DNA of 64,000 nucleotides, taken from assembly GCA_944472135.2 (NCBI GenBank), contig OX235270.1, positions 118,373,842-118,437,841 of the forward strand, given 5' to 3'. The position numbers and the translations under genes are program-made. This document shows, one piece after another, positions 1 through 9,346 of this stretch. Every line of letters starts with the position of its first letter. Position 1 is the stretch's first letter. This DNA is from Trichobilharzia regenti (Eukaryota; Platyhelminthes; Trematoda; Strigeidida; Schistosomatidae). The notes under the pieces are model-generated. The model was not told where the DNA came from. It ran no database searches and worked only from the letters and a program-made list of their open reading frames with translations.

Positions 1-321
1 AGCTTGTTGCTTTTCACTTGCATATCTTCCAGTTTGTGGGAAATCAGACATATATCATCGGCGAAGTCCAGATCCTCCAACTTTTTTGTGTGAGTCCATT
101 TTATGCTTGTTTCCTCACTGCCCGTTTTCTGTCGCATTACCTAATCTACTGCGATCAGTCGGTACAGAAACTTCAGCACGATGAATCTCTTTGCGCCAAA
201 AGACCTTTGGAGTTGAATCTGGCGGTCATTATCCTGGACGAGATCGCCTCCCATTGCATCAGGGCCTCTGTTGCCGTTGGTAACATCATGATAGCCACGC
301 CTTAGGTGTGGGTGTGGTCTT
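1..321 (-). mobile_element. RTE-like retrotransposon remnant (RT fragment joined to endonuclease fragment)
   Basis: Read on the minus strand. Positions 1-157 match the reverse transcriptase catalytic region of the RTE copy at 62138-63715 and keep the ADDI motif followed by a KLEDMQ-like stretch. Positions about 205-321 match the apurinic-type endonuclease part of the copy at 32000-35424 (the GVAIMM...ALMQWE...ISSRIM stretch). In an intact element the endonuclease lies well upstream of the RT, so the middle has been deleted. The piece is cut by the window edge. Family assignment rests on within-window similarity and on the known RTE order EN then RT. Confidence 0.75.
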
Positions 322-1330
322 GATTTTACTATGCGATTCACATAACAACTTTGTTATCCTTCTTTATTCCGAGGTCCATTTTTGTTTTATTTTTATTATG
401 CGTGCACTGAAACGTACACAAATTAATCAAATGACTGTTCCTGAACTCGTTAGCACTAATTGTAGATCCCTGTCCAACAAAATGGATTATCTTCAATCCC
501 TAATGTATTCCAATGTTTATCGAAATGCTGGCGTTTTAGCAATACAAGAGACTTGGCTGCACCAGCATTATGATGATAATCTAGTTTCAATAAATGGATA
601 TAAAGTTTTTCGCCAAGATAGAAATAGTTCCAAGAAAAAATATGGAGGAGGGGTAGCCACTTTTATAAACACAAGTTGGTCTACATCAAATCACGTTTGC
701 TTCAATTATTCTAATGACAATATAGATTGCATAACCGTCAGGTGTCGCCCAAAACACTTAAGTAAATATTCTTATATATACATAACAAATATTTACATAA
801 CACCCAATTGTAGCCTTTCTAATATAGTTATGTTTGCAGATGAGTTTACTGAATTCGCTGCTCCTGCATTCGGAAACTCGTTGTCTATAGTCTGTGGTGA
901 TTTTAATTCATGTGATCACAGCTTTCTTACTTCGCTTGGTCATGAGAATCTAGTCAAGTTTAATACACGTCTGGACAAATCACTAGACCTGGTTTTCATA
1001 AATGACCGTGATGTATATGAAACCCGAAGGAGAGCTCCTTTGCTAAATTCTGACCACTGCATTATTCGTATTTTACCGAAAGTGTACGGCAAGTTACAAC
1101 GAAAATTGTTTAGTCATTTAACAAAGAAGATACATGAACGTTCATATTCCCATGACAACATTCTAGCATTAAGAAGCATGTTGCATGATACCAACTGGGA
1201 ACTATTTACTGACGATAAGTTGGATGCTACTGTCTCTAATATAACCGATTATCTGAAGTTTTGTTTGGAAATTTGCTGTCCATATGAAACACTGTTTTCG
1301 AGATTTGACAGAATCTCTTCTTGCAACTGA
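308..1330 (+). CDS. CR1-like element: apurinic-type endonuclease domain (5' part of pol frame)
   Basis: In this family the domain nicks target DNA to prime reverse transcription. The 340-residue frame shows the expected motifs in order: NCRSLSNK near residue 51, IQETWL near 79, KYGGGVATF near 111, VCGDFNS near 190, LDLVF and LNSDHC near 240. The first 20-30 residues probably belong to the junction with the upstream RTE remnant; Met31 (position 398) is the first Met that precedes recognisable sequence. The frame stops at 1330 while the RT frame is already open in another phase, overlapping by 10 bases. I read this as a small indel that split one EN-RT polyprotein. The copy is therefore unlikely to be active. 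Confidence 0.85.
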   Translation: MGVVLILLCDSHNNFVILLYSEVHFCFIFIMRALKRTQINQMTVPELVSTNCRSLSNKMDYLQSLMYSNVYRNAGVLAIQETWLHQHYDDNLVSINGYKVFRQDRNSSKKKYGGGVATFINTSWSTSNHVCFNYSNDNIDCITVRCRPKHLSKYSYIYITNIYITPNCSLSNIVMFADEFTEFAAPAFGNSLSIVCGDFNSCDHSFLTSLGHENLVKFNTRLDKSLDLVFINDRDVYETRRRAPLLNSDHCIIRILPKVYGKLQRKLFSHLTKKIHERSYSHDNILALRSMLHDTNWELFTDDKLDATVSNITDYLKFCLEICCPYETLFSRFDRISSCN

Positions 1331-3084
1331 AAAAACTTAGAAGACAAAAAGAGAAGTTGTATAAGAATTGTGATAATACTGGTGTCCGTAAAATAAACAC
1401 CCTTATAAAAATTGAAATAGAAAGGTTGAACAGACTATATAATGAAAAATTTTTATCATGTAAAAATCCTTCAAACATTTGGAAACTTTTCAATAAACTT
1501 ACAAGTAAAAAACAAATGTCCGTTGATGCTTATTCTGATGTTAATGCTTTAAACAAATCATTTATCAAGAAACAAATTAATATGGTTGTACCTGATGTAC
1601 CTAGTCAAGAAAATGGTCATTTTCCGGGTTTTAAAGAAAAGGATGTACTATTATGTTTGAAGTCATTAAATCCAACACACAGCCTTGGTCCAGATGGTGT
1701 ACCAAGCATTCTTCTTCAAAAGTGTGCAGACATCTTGTGTCATCCTCTTACTCAAATCTTTAACGCATCATTTAACAGGGAAACGGTACCTGCTGACTGG
1801 AAAGAAATCAAGGTTGTACCTGTACAGAAATCATCTTCTGGAGCAGGTATAAAGTTTAGACCGGTCGCTATAACATCTCCTTTTTTGAAAACTATGGAGA
1901 AACTTCTTTTGAATATTCTTAAACCTTCTTTAAAAGCTTTTAGTGACCCTAAGCAGTTTGCTTATAAGTGTGGAAGAAGTACATTAGATGCAGCCATTGT
2001 ACTACACCACAATATTGTTTCCTGCCTTGATAAGGGTGCTAAGTTCGTTCGAACAGCTTTTTTAGACTATACTGCAGCTTTCGACTCTGTTCCTAGGACA
2101 CTTTTATTAGGAAAGATGATTTCAGCACAAACAGAGTCCTGGGCAACTAGATGGCTGTCTTCTTATTTTAAGGATAGGAAACAGCATACTGTTTTGGCTG
2201 GAAAGCGCTCCACTTCTCAGCTAACTGAAAGTGGTGTGCCTCAAGGTGCAGTACTTTCTCCATTTCTTTTCTCTTTCTTTTTGCATGACCTTCCGAACTC
2301 ACCCAAAGTTAACTTCATTAAGTATGCTGATGATCTGACCGTTTCTGTCCCTGTAGTTTCCACATCGGATTGTTCCCATATGAATGGCTTCTTAGCTGAA
2401 GTTAAGGATTGGTCTGGCTCAAATGGTCTTAAACTAAATCCAACTAAATGTAACACTGTTGATTTCAGCTTGAGAAGTGAAAAAGACATGCATGGATTGA
2501 TTCAATCTCATGATTGTTGTAATATTGATGGTACCATGATAGAGAGTAAGTCAAGTGTTTCTTATCTTGGCATTAGTTTCTCTTCAAACCTTTGCTGGTC
2601 GTCTCATATTCTTATAGTTTCTAAGAAAGTTTTCCGTCTGACTTATTACATAAAGAAGTTGAGACACTCAGGTATAACCCAATCTCTTATCATACAATTT
2701 ATTAATTCATGTGTTTTGCCCATCATTCTTTATTGTTCTCCATTATTCTTCCCTGGGCTACTCAAGAAAGACCATATAATACTACGAAGAACATTGAGGG
2801 CTGTAAGTAGGGTCAGTGCTATCCCTTTGACTCAACTAAATGACACTGTTGTCAATAGGCATATGAATTCTTGTAAACACTTAGCTAAAGTTATCTTATC
2901 TGATAGTGAACATCCTCTTTATTCACAATTGTTTCCTTGTATCTCTTCGGGTAAGACCAGAAGAAATTTCATAAACATTTATGCTCGTACTATTTGGCAC
3001 GAGCATTGTGTGAAGAGACAAATATCACAAAAGAAATTTTACAACTTTCAAATCATTAGTATACAATTGGTGGATGGTGGCTAG
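1321..3084 (+). CDS. CR1-like element: reverse transcriptase
   Basis: RNA-dependent DNA polymerase of a non-LTR element. The frame opens at a TTG, so no true start exists here; it continues the endonuclease frame after a frameshift. Visible RT motifs are GPDGVPS (residues 123-129), KFRPVAITS (178-186), FLDYTAAFDS with catalytic Asp249, SGVPQGAVLSPFLFSF (304-319) and KYADD (catalytic Asp337 and Asp338), then the GLKLN...KC and SYLGI stretches of the thumb. All three catalytic aspartates are present. The last residues IQLVDGG come from the SINE inserted at 3059; without it the frame would end almost at once. A sister copy lies at 4600-6695. Confidence 0.9.
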   Translation: MQLKKLRRQKEKLYKNCDNTGVRKINTLIKIEIERLNRLYNEKFLSCKNPSNIWKLFNKLTSKKQMSVDAYSDVNALNKSFIKKQINMVVPDVPSQENGHFPGFKEKDVLLCLKSLNPTHSLGPDGVPSILLQKCADILCHPLTQIFNASFNRETVPADWKEIKVVPVQKSSSGAGIKFRPVAITSPFLKTMEKLLLNILKPSLKAFSDPKQFAYKCGRSTLDAAIVLHHNIVSCLDKGAKFVRTAFLDYTAAFDSVPRTLLLGKMISAQTESWATRWLSSYFKDRKQHTVLAGKRSTSQLTESGVPQGAVLSPFLFSFFLHDLPNSPKVNFIKYADDLTVSVPVVSTSDCSHMNGFLAEVKDWSGSNGLKLNPTKCNTVDFSLRSEKDMHGLIQSHDCCNIDGTMIESKSSVSYLGISFSSNLCWSSHILIVSKKVFRLTYYIKKLRHSGITQSLIIQFINSCVLPIILYCSPLFFPGLLKKDHIILRRTLRAVSRVSAIPLTQLNDTVVNRHMNSCKHLAKVILSDSEHPLYSQLFPCISSGKTRRNFINIYARTIWHEHCVKRQISQKKFYNFQIISIQLVDGG

Positions 3085-3144
3085 CAGTGGAATCCAGGAT
3101 GCGCATTTCGTCCTATTTGGGGCTCGTCATCTGGATGTGCCTGC
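3084..3144 (-). ncRNA. Hammerhead ribozyme, Sm-alpha type, left copy (C3-to-A mutated)
   Basis: Read on minus, the order is stem I, core, stem II closed around CCAAATA, GAAA, the palindrome ATGCGCAT, cleavage triplet ATC, then the stem I partner CTGGAT. The core reads ATGACGA where CTGANGA is expected. C3 pairs with G8 in the folded catalytic core, so this copy should be weak or inactive. The sister copy at 3569-3629 keeps C3. Confidence 0.8.
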
Positions 3145-3568
3145 ATTTCTCAGTGAGTGATGGTGTTCCCACTGAGGCTCGAACCCAGTACCCATAGTTT
3201 CAAACGCCAAAGCGTTATCCATTAGACCACTTGGACCACGAGAGCCACCTCTTGTGCAACGGGTCATATTAATTATTGAATTGAATTTTTGATTTTCCCG
3301 TCGATTGATTGGACCGAAGTGCTCGGTCTCAGGTTGACATTTCGGCTTCTTGTGCAGATGCTTCGACGATGTCTGGGTATTTAATTAGTATACAATTGGT
3401 CCAATCAATCGACGGGAAAATCAAAAATTCAATTCAATAATTAATATGACCCGTTGCACAAGAGGTGGCTCTCGTGGTCCAAGTGGTCTAATGGATAACG
3501 CTTTGGCGTTTGAAACTATGGGTACTGGGTTCGAGCCTCAGTGGGAACACCATCACTCACTGAGAAAT

Positions 3569-3629
3569 GCAGGTACATCCAGCTGACGAGTCCCAAATAG
3601 GACGAAATGCGCATCCTGGATTCCACTGC
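3569..3629 (+). ncRNA. Hammerhead ribozyme, Sm-alpha type (intact core)
   Basis: Type I hammerhead. Stem I pairs ATCCAG with CTGGAT and GCAG with CTGC around an internal loop. The core is CTGACGA (position 7 may be any base). Stem II is GTCC/GGAC around CAAATA, followed by GAAA. Stem III is the loopless palindrome ATGCGCAT, and cleavage is predicted after ATC, between 3614 and 3615. The order and sequence match the known schistosome Sm-alpha ribozyme. A stem III with no loop is known to favour action as a dimer. Confidence 0.92.
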
Positions 3630-4045
3630 TAGCCACCATCCACCAATTGTATACTAATTAAATACCCAGACATCGTCGAAGCATCTGCACAAGAAGCCGA
3701 AATGTCAACCTGAGACCGAGCACTTCGGTCCAATCAATCGACGGGAAAATCAAAAATTCAATTCAATAATTTTAAATCATTAACTAAACTATAATATGTA
3801 ATGATGCATATTAATGCATGTGTTATTAGTTTTATTATTTATTTATTATTCACTATGGCCTCGCAGTGGTGTGATTTTGTTGGGGTTTTATTTTTTCCTA
3901 TTAACTATCAATATTTTAACATTTTATACTTTTAGATAATTATAAACAGAGCTAAACCATGGCAACATGTAAAAGAAACCCTGAAAATTCCATACTGTAA
4001 ATTGCTATTGTTGTGGAATAAAGTGATTATTATTATTATTATTAA

Positions 4046-4530
4046 CATTTCATCTAGTCTACTACTTTGACAACATTTCACTCATCCTATGTTTCCATCA
4101 TATAATATTCACATTTCCGAATGTACTTTATTTTCCGATCATCTGTTTCACACACACCTATCGCACTTTAGGTTGACCTCCATTTATTTAGTTACTCATT
4201 CATACATGTAATCAATTATGACTCATAATCCTACACAGCAATACTATCTCACTGTAGTATTTCCACTCAATTTCAAACTTTAACACACACACACACATAC
4301 ACAGGAAACATGATTGTCATTGTCTATTGTAATTCATATATATACGACTGTACAGCTATAAAAATAAAATTGTTGAAAAGAGAATTTCCTTCTCTGAATT
4401 GTTTGCTTTAATGTCTCAATGGGGATTATTAATTTAGCGATCAATTAGTTTATTAAGCAGTATTATTAAGCAGATAAACAATATTCCATATTCTTTTGAT
4501 GTATGTACTCTTAACAAAAAAAAAAAAAAA
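4046..4530. other. AT-rich spacer between CR1 copies
   Basis: No gene seen. It holds a short (CA)n run near 4283-4300 and an A15 run at 4516-4530 that abuts the PLE-like fragment. The A-run may be the tail of an old insertion. Confidence 0.6.
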
Positions 4531-4600
4531 TTGATATGATTATGAACAATAAATTGTGTTCGAAACGTCATCCAGTATACAATACTGTTTCACTGTGTGA
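4531..4600 (+). ncRNA. PLE-associated hammerhead-like fragment
   Basis: Matches 47296-47375 and, less well, 29131-29200. All share TGATATGATTATGA, a short stem, then in the two better copies CGAAACGTC. The stem covaries: GAAC/GTTC here, GAGC/GCTC at 47 kb. GAAAC-GTC is what a hammerhead with a 2-bp stem III would show, as described for Penelope-like elements. The 5' core reads ATGATTA instead of CTGANGA, so both C3 and G8 differ and one extra base precedes stem II. It may be a decayed or variant ribozyme; activity is unproven. Confidence 0.45.
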
Positions 4601-5885
4601 TACATTTAATAATCAAACTAATATGGAATTACTTAATACCACAGTGCCCAAGTTTTACACATATATTAACAAATCTTTTATTTACTCTCCCTCAAATGCC
4701 ATGCTTCCCAGCATCACTTGTGTTAATAATAGCCCCTTTCCAGGTTTTAACACAAATGATGTTCAAAAGTGCCTCAAGTCTCTGAACCCTTCCCAGAGCT
4801 TAGGTCCCAATTATGTACCTAGTATTATTTTTAAAAAATGTTCTGATATTCTGTGTCACCCTCTTACTGATCTATTTAACAAATCTTTTTCCGATAATAT
4901 TGTGCCTGCCGTTTGGAAGGACATTACAGTTGTACCCATACCTAAATCATCCACTGGAGCATGTGACAAATTTAGACCCATTGCTATTACCTCTCCTTTT
5001 TTGAAAACTATGGAGAAATTACTTTTACTTAGTCTTGAACCTTCGCTTAAATCCTTTAATGACCCTAAACATTTCGCCTATAAGCACAGTAGAAGCACTT
5101 TAGATGCAGCCGCCGTCTTATATCATAACATTGCTTCCAGTCTAGACAAGGGGGCTAAATTTGTTCGTGTTGCCTTCCTAGACTATACATCTGCTTTCGA
5201 CTCGGTCCCTAGGGACATCTTATTAAATAAACTTGCTGGTAGTCAAACAGAATGTTGGGCTGTTAACTGGTTACATTCCTATTTCTCAGATAGAATGCAG
5301 TACACCGTATATAAAGGGAAGTCTTCCACTTCATTGCTTACTGAAGCTGGTGTACCTCAAGGCGCTGTTCTTTCTCCTTTTCTTTTTTCCTTCTTCTTGC
5401 ACGACTTGCCTCACTCTGATGAAATAAACTGTGTGAAGTACGCTGATGATTTAACGGTTTCAATGGCTGTTAACTCCCAGCTAGATTGTACTAAAATAAA
5501 TAGCTTTCTATCGGTAGTCAGCAAATGGTCTGAGTCTAACGGTCTTAAGCTGAATCCTTCTAAGTGTCAAACTGTTGATTTCAGCTTAAGATGTAAACGA
5601 CAGTTAAAAGAAGTCATCGATTCTCATGACACTTGTAAAATTGACGACAATGATATAGGAATCAAGTCAGAAATTAAGTATCTTGGACTCATTCTCTCTT
5701 CTGATCTCTCCTGGTCTTCCCATGTCTTAGCAATCTCCAGTAAAATATTCCGCTTGACATTTTACATTAAGAAGTTAAGACACTCGGGTATAACTCAACC
5801 CCTACTCTTACAGTTCATAAACTCTTGCATCCTACCTATTCTTCTTTATTGTTCACCCCTGCTTACTCTTTCCTGGTTTGCTTAA
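4536..5885 (+). CDS. CR1-like element copy 2: reverse transcriptase, N-terminal and palm part
   Basis: 449-residue frame. The first 20 or so residues are read through the PLE-like fragment and are not native. RT motifs follow: GPNYVPS (residues 90-96, with Asn where copy 1 has Asp), KFRPIAITS (145-153), FLDYTSAFDS with catalytic Asp216, AGVPQGAVLSPFLFSF, and KYADD (Asp304, Asp305). The frame ends early after CSPLLTLSWFA because of a frameshift; the rest of the domain continues in the next frame from 5878. The catalytic residues are intact, but the copy lacks its endonuclease and is split. Confidence 0.85.
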   Translation: MIMNNKLCSKRHPVYNTVSLCDTFNNQTNMELLNTTVPKFYTYINKSFIYSPSNAMLPSITCVNNSPFPGFNTNDVQKCLKSLNPSQSLGPNYVPSIIFKKCSDILCHPLTDLFNKSFSDNIVPAVWKDITVVPIPKSSTGACDKFRPIAITSPFLKTMEKLLLLSLEPSLKSFNDPKHFAYKHSRSTLDAAAVLYHNIASSLDKGAKFVRVAFLDYTSAFDSVPRDILLNKLAGSQTECWAVNWLHSYFSDRMQYTVYKGKSSTSLLTEAGVPQGAVLSPFLFSFFLHDLPHSDEINCVKYADDLTVSMAVNSQLDCTKINSFLSVVSKWSESNGLKLNPSKCQTVDFSLRCKRQLKEVIDSHDTCKIDDNDIGIKSEIKYLGLILSSDLSWSSHVLAISSKIFRLTFYIKKLRHSGITQPLLLQFINSCILPILLYCSPLLTLSWFA

Positions 5886-6695
5886 AAAAGAATATGTCAC
5901 AATTCGTAGAATACTGAAGACTGTCAGTAGGGTGAGTGGTATCCCAGTGGACCACATAGTTAACGTCGTTGTCGATAGGCACTTGACTTCATGCGATAAA
6001 TTTGCTAAAGGGATTTTATCTGACTTGGAGCATCCACTTTACCCTCAGCTTTCACCTTGCATCTCCTCAGGTAGAACAAGGAGTAACTTCAGAAAACTGT
6101 ATGCTCGCACGTCTAAGTATAAGAATTCTATGATACCATACTTGGCACGTATTTTATGTGATGAAAATGGTGTCAGGCAAGAATTAACTAACCTTTTTTT
6201 CATCTAGTAAATAAACAATTTCCTCCATCCACCCTTATATACCTTCAAGTTTTACTTTTATTATTTCTATTATATTTATGGTCCTGTTACTTCTCTGTTA
6301 TACTCTCATAATTGCAAACACCAACTTATCTCCATGATGGCAGTAATCTTTGTTTTTCCCCTCACCATATCATGTAATAAGGACATTATACTCAATATTT
6401 TTAAACATGTTAGGATTTCTATGTCACATTGCCAATACTGTGTGACACAAGCCAACGGCAATTTTCACTTGTATTCTTATTATTATTACCCCAGCTGTTA
6501 TCATTATTATTGCTATTTCCATTTTATATGCTGCATGTTTTTGACACTACCTCTATTGTAAATGTGGAAAATTTTCTGTGTGATTAATTTTATTTATAAT
6601 TTGAGGCAATTAGATGCAATATTGTGATTAATGCTGAAAATTCCATTCTGTATCACAAGTACTGTTTTTGGAATAAAGTAAATCATTATTATTAT
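4600..6695 (+). mobile_element. CR1-like non-LTR retrotransposon, copy 2 (5'-truncated)
   Basis: A second CR1-like copy starts inside the linker before RT, so the whole endonuclease is missing. It encodes most of RT in two frames (4536-5885, 5878-6207), then a 3' UTR with the same closing stretch as copy 1 (AATTCCAT, TGGAATAAAGT) and an (ATT)n tail near 6680-6695. It is clearly diverged from copy 1 at the protein level, so the two are members of different subfamilies rather than a tandem duplication. It abuts a PLE-like fragment at 4531. Confidence 0.82.
5878..6207 (+). CDS. CR1-like element copy 2: RT C-terminal part after frameshift
   Basis: 109 residues continuing the preceding RT frame. 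RRILKTVSRVSGIP and HPLYPQLSPCISSGRTR align with RRTLRAVSRVSAIP and HPLYSQLFPCISSGKTR in copy 1. It overlaps the upstream frame by 8 bases, which marks the indel. This tail lies after the polymerase core and has no catalytic motif I recognise. Confidence 0.8.
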   Translation: MLKKEYVTIRRILKTVSRVSGIPVDHIVNVVVDRHLTSCDKFAKGILSDLEHPLYPQLSPCISSGRTRSNFRKLYARTSKYKNSMIPYLARILCDENGVRQELTNLFFI

Positions 6696-7426
6696 TTCTG
6701 ATGATGGAGACTGTAGAATACTCATTACTCATAACGGATACCTGTAGGAAAAAGGCCATCGTGAATGTATCGTGCTGTTTTTTTTAAGTTTGCATCTCTA
6801 TTATTTGTCAATAGTAATACCCCTTGCCTAAATACATCCTTAAACAACCCTAACTATTATAGTCTTCCTTCATTAGTCTGCATGGAGTTAGGAGCATTCT
6901 GTTTACCAGCTTTGAATAAGGCAGGCTAAGAAGTCAGCCAGTCACATAGCCAGAGAGGAGGTCTGGCAGAATCGATGGTCACACAATAGTCATGAATGTT
7001 TTCAGCTAACACTGTACTTTACGGAAGTTGGTTCCTCAGTACGTGTGACACATGATCAAGTCATAGTAATCTCTGAAGCTTCACAGACAAATCATTTGAC
7101 ACATTTCACTTATACTCTTTATTATTCACCTCAAGAAAGAGCATGAACGGAGGTAATGACGTAAAAACCACTATTTTCAAATTTTTCACCCTTAGTGATC
7201 ACCTTCTGTGGCTGTAAAGTGGAATGATACAAACCATGCATATTACAATAGCTATCTTTCAACACTAAAATATTCACAACCATTCAGATCGGAAGTGAGG
7301 CATTCATCTATAAATATATTCATGACAATGATAAATGGTAATTCCTTTTCACCCTTTCTTTCCTTCCTTTTCGTAACGTAAGTAATCAAAGCCATTTTAA
7401 GGACAGAGGATATATTCTACTGACTG
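6696..7426. other. Unassigned spacer
   Basis: No coding frame or known repeat recognised. AT-rich with short T runs; it ends where RTE copy A begins. Confidence 0.5.
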
Positions 7427-7759
7427 AACAGAAAGCCGACAAACTGATCGAAGAAGCAGCCGGTGAAGACAGGACTCCAAGTGAACATAGGTGAAGAAGA
7501 CGGAGGTTATGAAAATAACCAGCCAACCAAGAACAACAGCAACAACAACAACAACAACAACAGAAACAACATCCAGCGTCAATCACCATCAACGGGAGGG
7601 ATTTGAAAGAGGTCACTTCATTCACTCACTGATCTAGGGAGGGAGCATTGTCTCAACTACACTCAGTCGGAACCAACGAGGATGTCAAATTGAGCGAGAA
7701 TCGGGAAGGCGAGCGAGAAACACATTCACTCATCAACCTGAAACAACCAATCTGGAAAT

Positions 7760-8730
7760 TAAAACAATTAGTCCCTTTGATAAGTTTGAACAAGGCATTA
7801 AGAAGACAAATTTCGCGAGATGATCTCATTTTGTAGTTTCTTTACAACCGCTTTACAACTAACATGGTTAACAGTGATAAAATAAAGTTGATGAAAATTA
7901 CTCAGTTAAATCAAAACAAAAGTACATACTAATAACCAATCATATTAAGATAGTTTTATTAGCTAATGGTTATCCGGAGAGCTTTATCACTTGTCACAGC
8001 AAAGAAAAACCACATCTTGAAAAGACAGCTTCTGTACCAAAGAAAGCCATCTTTATTAATCTACCATTCAAGGGCAACCAGATTATGCAGCTGACAACTC
8101 AAAGACTTCGATCAGCCATCAAACGCACACTCTACGCCGCATCTCTTTTTCTCACTCGCCGAACATTTTCGATCTCTGCTCCTACGATTAAAGGACGAAA
8201 TTCTGTGGACTTTAATTCAAACTGTATCTACAAGTTCAACTGCAGCTGCGGTGACACCTATATAGGTAGAACTAACAGAACGTTCCAATGTCGTCGAAAA
8301 GAACATATTCCAAAATGGCTAGTAAATCATATCGAAAATCCTAACGCGATTAATCTTAATAGAAATCCAGCATCATTCATTGCAAAACACTTATTAATGT
8401 CTGGTCACAAAATAAATATTAATGACTGTTTCACAATTATTTCACACAACTCTAATTCAAGGTTATTGAAGGTGATAGAAGCACTTTGGATTAATCACAT
8501 ACAGCCTAAACTGTGTGTACAAACATCAATAGACTTCAATCTTCGCCTACCATGGACTGCATCACCTATCTTAATATGATTGGTCAATAGTATGTACTTT
8601 TGTTTTGTTATAAATCAGCAAATTTCATGAACTTTATTTTATCATTGTTAACCATGTTAGTTGTAAAGCGGATGTAAAGAAACTACAAAATGATATCATC
8701 ACGCGAAATTTGTCTTCTTAATGCCTTGTT
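7760..8730 (+). mobile_element. Penelope-like element with inverted 5' segment, 12-bp target duplication
   Basis: Inserted in RTE copy A, with CAATCTGGAAAT duplicated at 7748-7759 and 8731-8742; the uninterrupted site can be read in copy B near 14281. The body (about 7955-8730, plus) encodes the PLE C-terminal region with GIY-YIG endonuclease. The left segment (about 7786-7954) is the reverse complement of the right end (about 8566-8730), giving long terminal inverted repeats. PLEs are known for unusual LTR-like ends, including inverted ones next to a 5' truncation. There is no RT catalytic core, so it is a dead-on-arrival copy. Confidence 0.85.
8085..8579 (+). CDS. Penelope-like element: GIY-YIG endonuclease, C-terminal part
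   Basis: 164-residue frame; Met1 is not a native start, since the frame is open upstream to about 7955 and reads ANGYPESFITC, a PLE linker-like stretch. The GIY-YIG part reads CIYKF (47-51), CSCGDTYIGRT (53-63) and RRKEHIPKWL (70-79), followed by the PLE C-terminal signature SFIAKHL..SGHKI (97-110) and PKLCVQ near residue 145. In PLEs this nuclease makes the nick that primes insertion. It ends normally shortly after a LPW stretch, as other PLE pieces in the window do. The reverse transcriptase is absent. Confidence 0.88.
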   Translation: MQLTTQRLRSAIKRTLYAASLFLTRRTFSISAPTIKGRNSVDFNSNCIYKFNCSCGDTYIGRTNRTFQCRRKEHIPKWLVNHIENPNAINLNRNPASFIAKHLLMSGHKININDCFTIISHNSNSRLLKVIEALWINHIQPKLCVQTSIDFNLRLPWTASPILI

Positions 8731-9346
8731 CAATCTGGAAATCTTCGTCACTCAGCCAGAATCAACAACAAACATCAACATCAGTCGGATTTTCAATACA
8801 AACAACGTCAAGTCAGTCAGTTCTTCTATACGGATCGAATGAGAAACTTGGTGGGCGGGCGGGCGAGTCACAAAGAATATTTCCAACAGCCTGTTGCAGA
8901 CCAGACCTTTATCCACTGCAACTGTCTTCGCTGGCTCTATACTGAAGACCAGATGGCCGGGCCGGAAACAATCACCAACAAGAAACTATGCGAAGGAAGA
9001 AACGAACAAAACAAGAACCAATTGCCTAGCAACAGGAAATATGCAGGAGAAAGTGGAGATGGATTGGACACTCGCTGGCTGAGTAGGCCGCCGGTGGGTG
9101 ACATCGCGCGCGCGTCAGGCCATCGGTCGAGTGGAACCAGGCCGAAAGGGAAGCACGCGGTGAGTGTGACGTGGTCGTCAGTGCAAGGGTGACATGGAGG
9201 AGATTGTGTGAAGAGGAGTTTTGATTTAGTATGGACTAAGATGGATGCAGGTGTAAAGTAGAGGAGAAGACAGAAGTGGCAAGTGGAGACGTGGAGTTGA
9301 AGCCCTATGTTCCTCTAGGAACCCAAGGGACAATAATAGTAATAAG

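Larger units (their letters stand above)
3059..3773. mobile_element. Sm-alpha-type SINE inverted dimer, two hammerheads, 9-bp target duplication
   Basis: Two copies of a 329-bp tRNA-headed SINE lie head to head. The left copy (3059-about 3400) is on minus and the right copy (3401-3773) on plus. Direct 9-bp duplications AAATCATTA flank the whole structure (3050-3058 and 3774-3782), so both copies arrived in one insertion. Each copy has a tRNA-like head (A-box TGGTCTAATGG and B-box GGGTTCGAGCCT at about 3484-3540 in the right copy) followed by a hammerhead. The right copy begins and ends with the same stretch (3401 and 3730); the left copy begins and ends with CCAATTGTATAC. Both are thus permuted copies of one circular or tandem unit. 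The junction shares GGT microhomology. Confidence 0.88.
322..4045 (+). mobile_element. CR1-like non-LTR retrotransposon, copy 1 (interrupted by a SINE dimer)
   Basis: A 5'-truncated non-LTR element. It contains an apurinic-type endonuclease frame (308-1330), a reverse transcriptase frame (1321-3084), a 3' UTR (3783-4020) and an (ATT)n tail at about 4028-4045, a tail type usual for CR1-like elements. The Sm-alpha-type dimer at 3059-3773 is inserted at the last codons. Skipping the insertion, the RT frame would stop a few bases after position 3782. No ORF1-type nucleic-acid-binding protein is present upstream, where an RTE remnant abuts. Schistosome families such as SR1 or Perere are candidates, but I cannot assign one by eye. 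Confidence 0.85.
7427..9346 (+). mobile_element. RTE-like element, copy A (3' part, split by a PLE)
   Basis: A 5'-truncated RTE copy, 7427-7759 plus 8743-9346, colinear with 13965-14897 (copy B) and the reverse of 32000-32960 (copy C). It starts after the catalytic RT motif and carries the (CAA)n tract (7529-7562), the degraded thumb/C-terminal part (a KWRWIG-type stretch near 9052 in one frame) and the RTE 3' end, CCCTATGTTCC...CCCAAGGGACAATAATAG. It has several stops and shifts. A PLE is inserted at 7760-8730. The flank just after the tail (9347-9385) is also present after copy B. Confidence 0.8.

Noticed and set aside
7386..7625. Cysteine-run protein frames on minus (also at 13896-14157 and 32737-32968)
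   Set aside because: They are antisense readings of the (CAA)n tract in RTE copies; no coding support.
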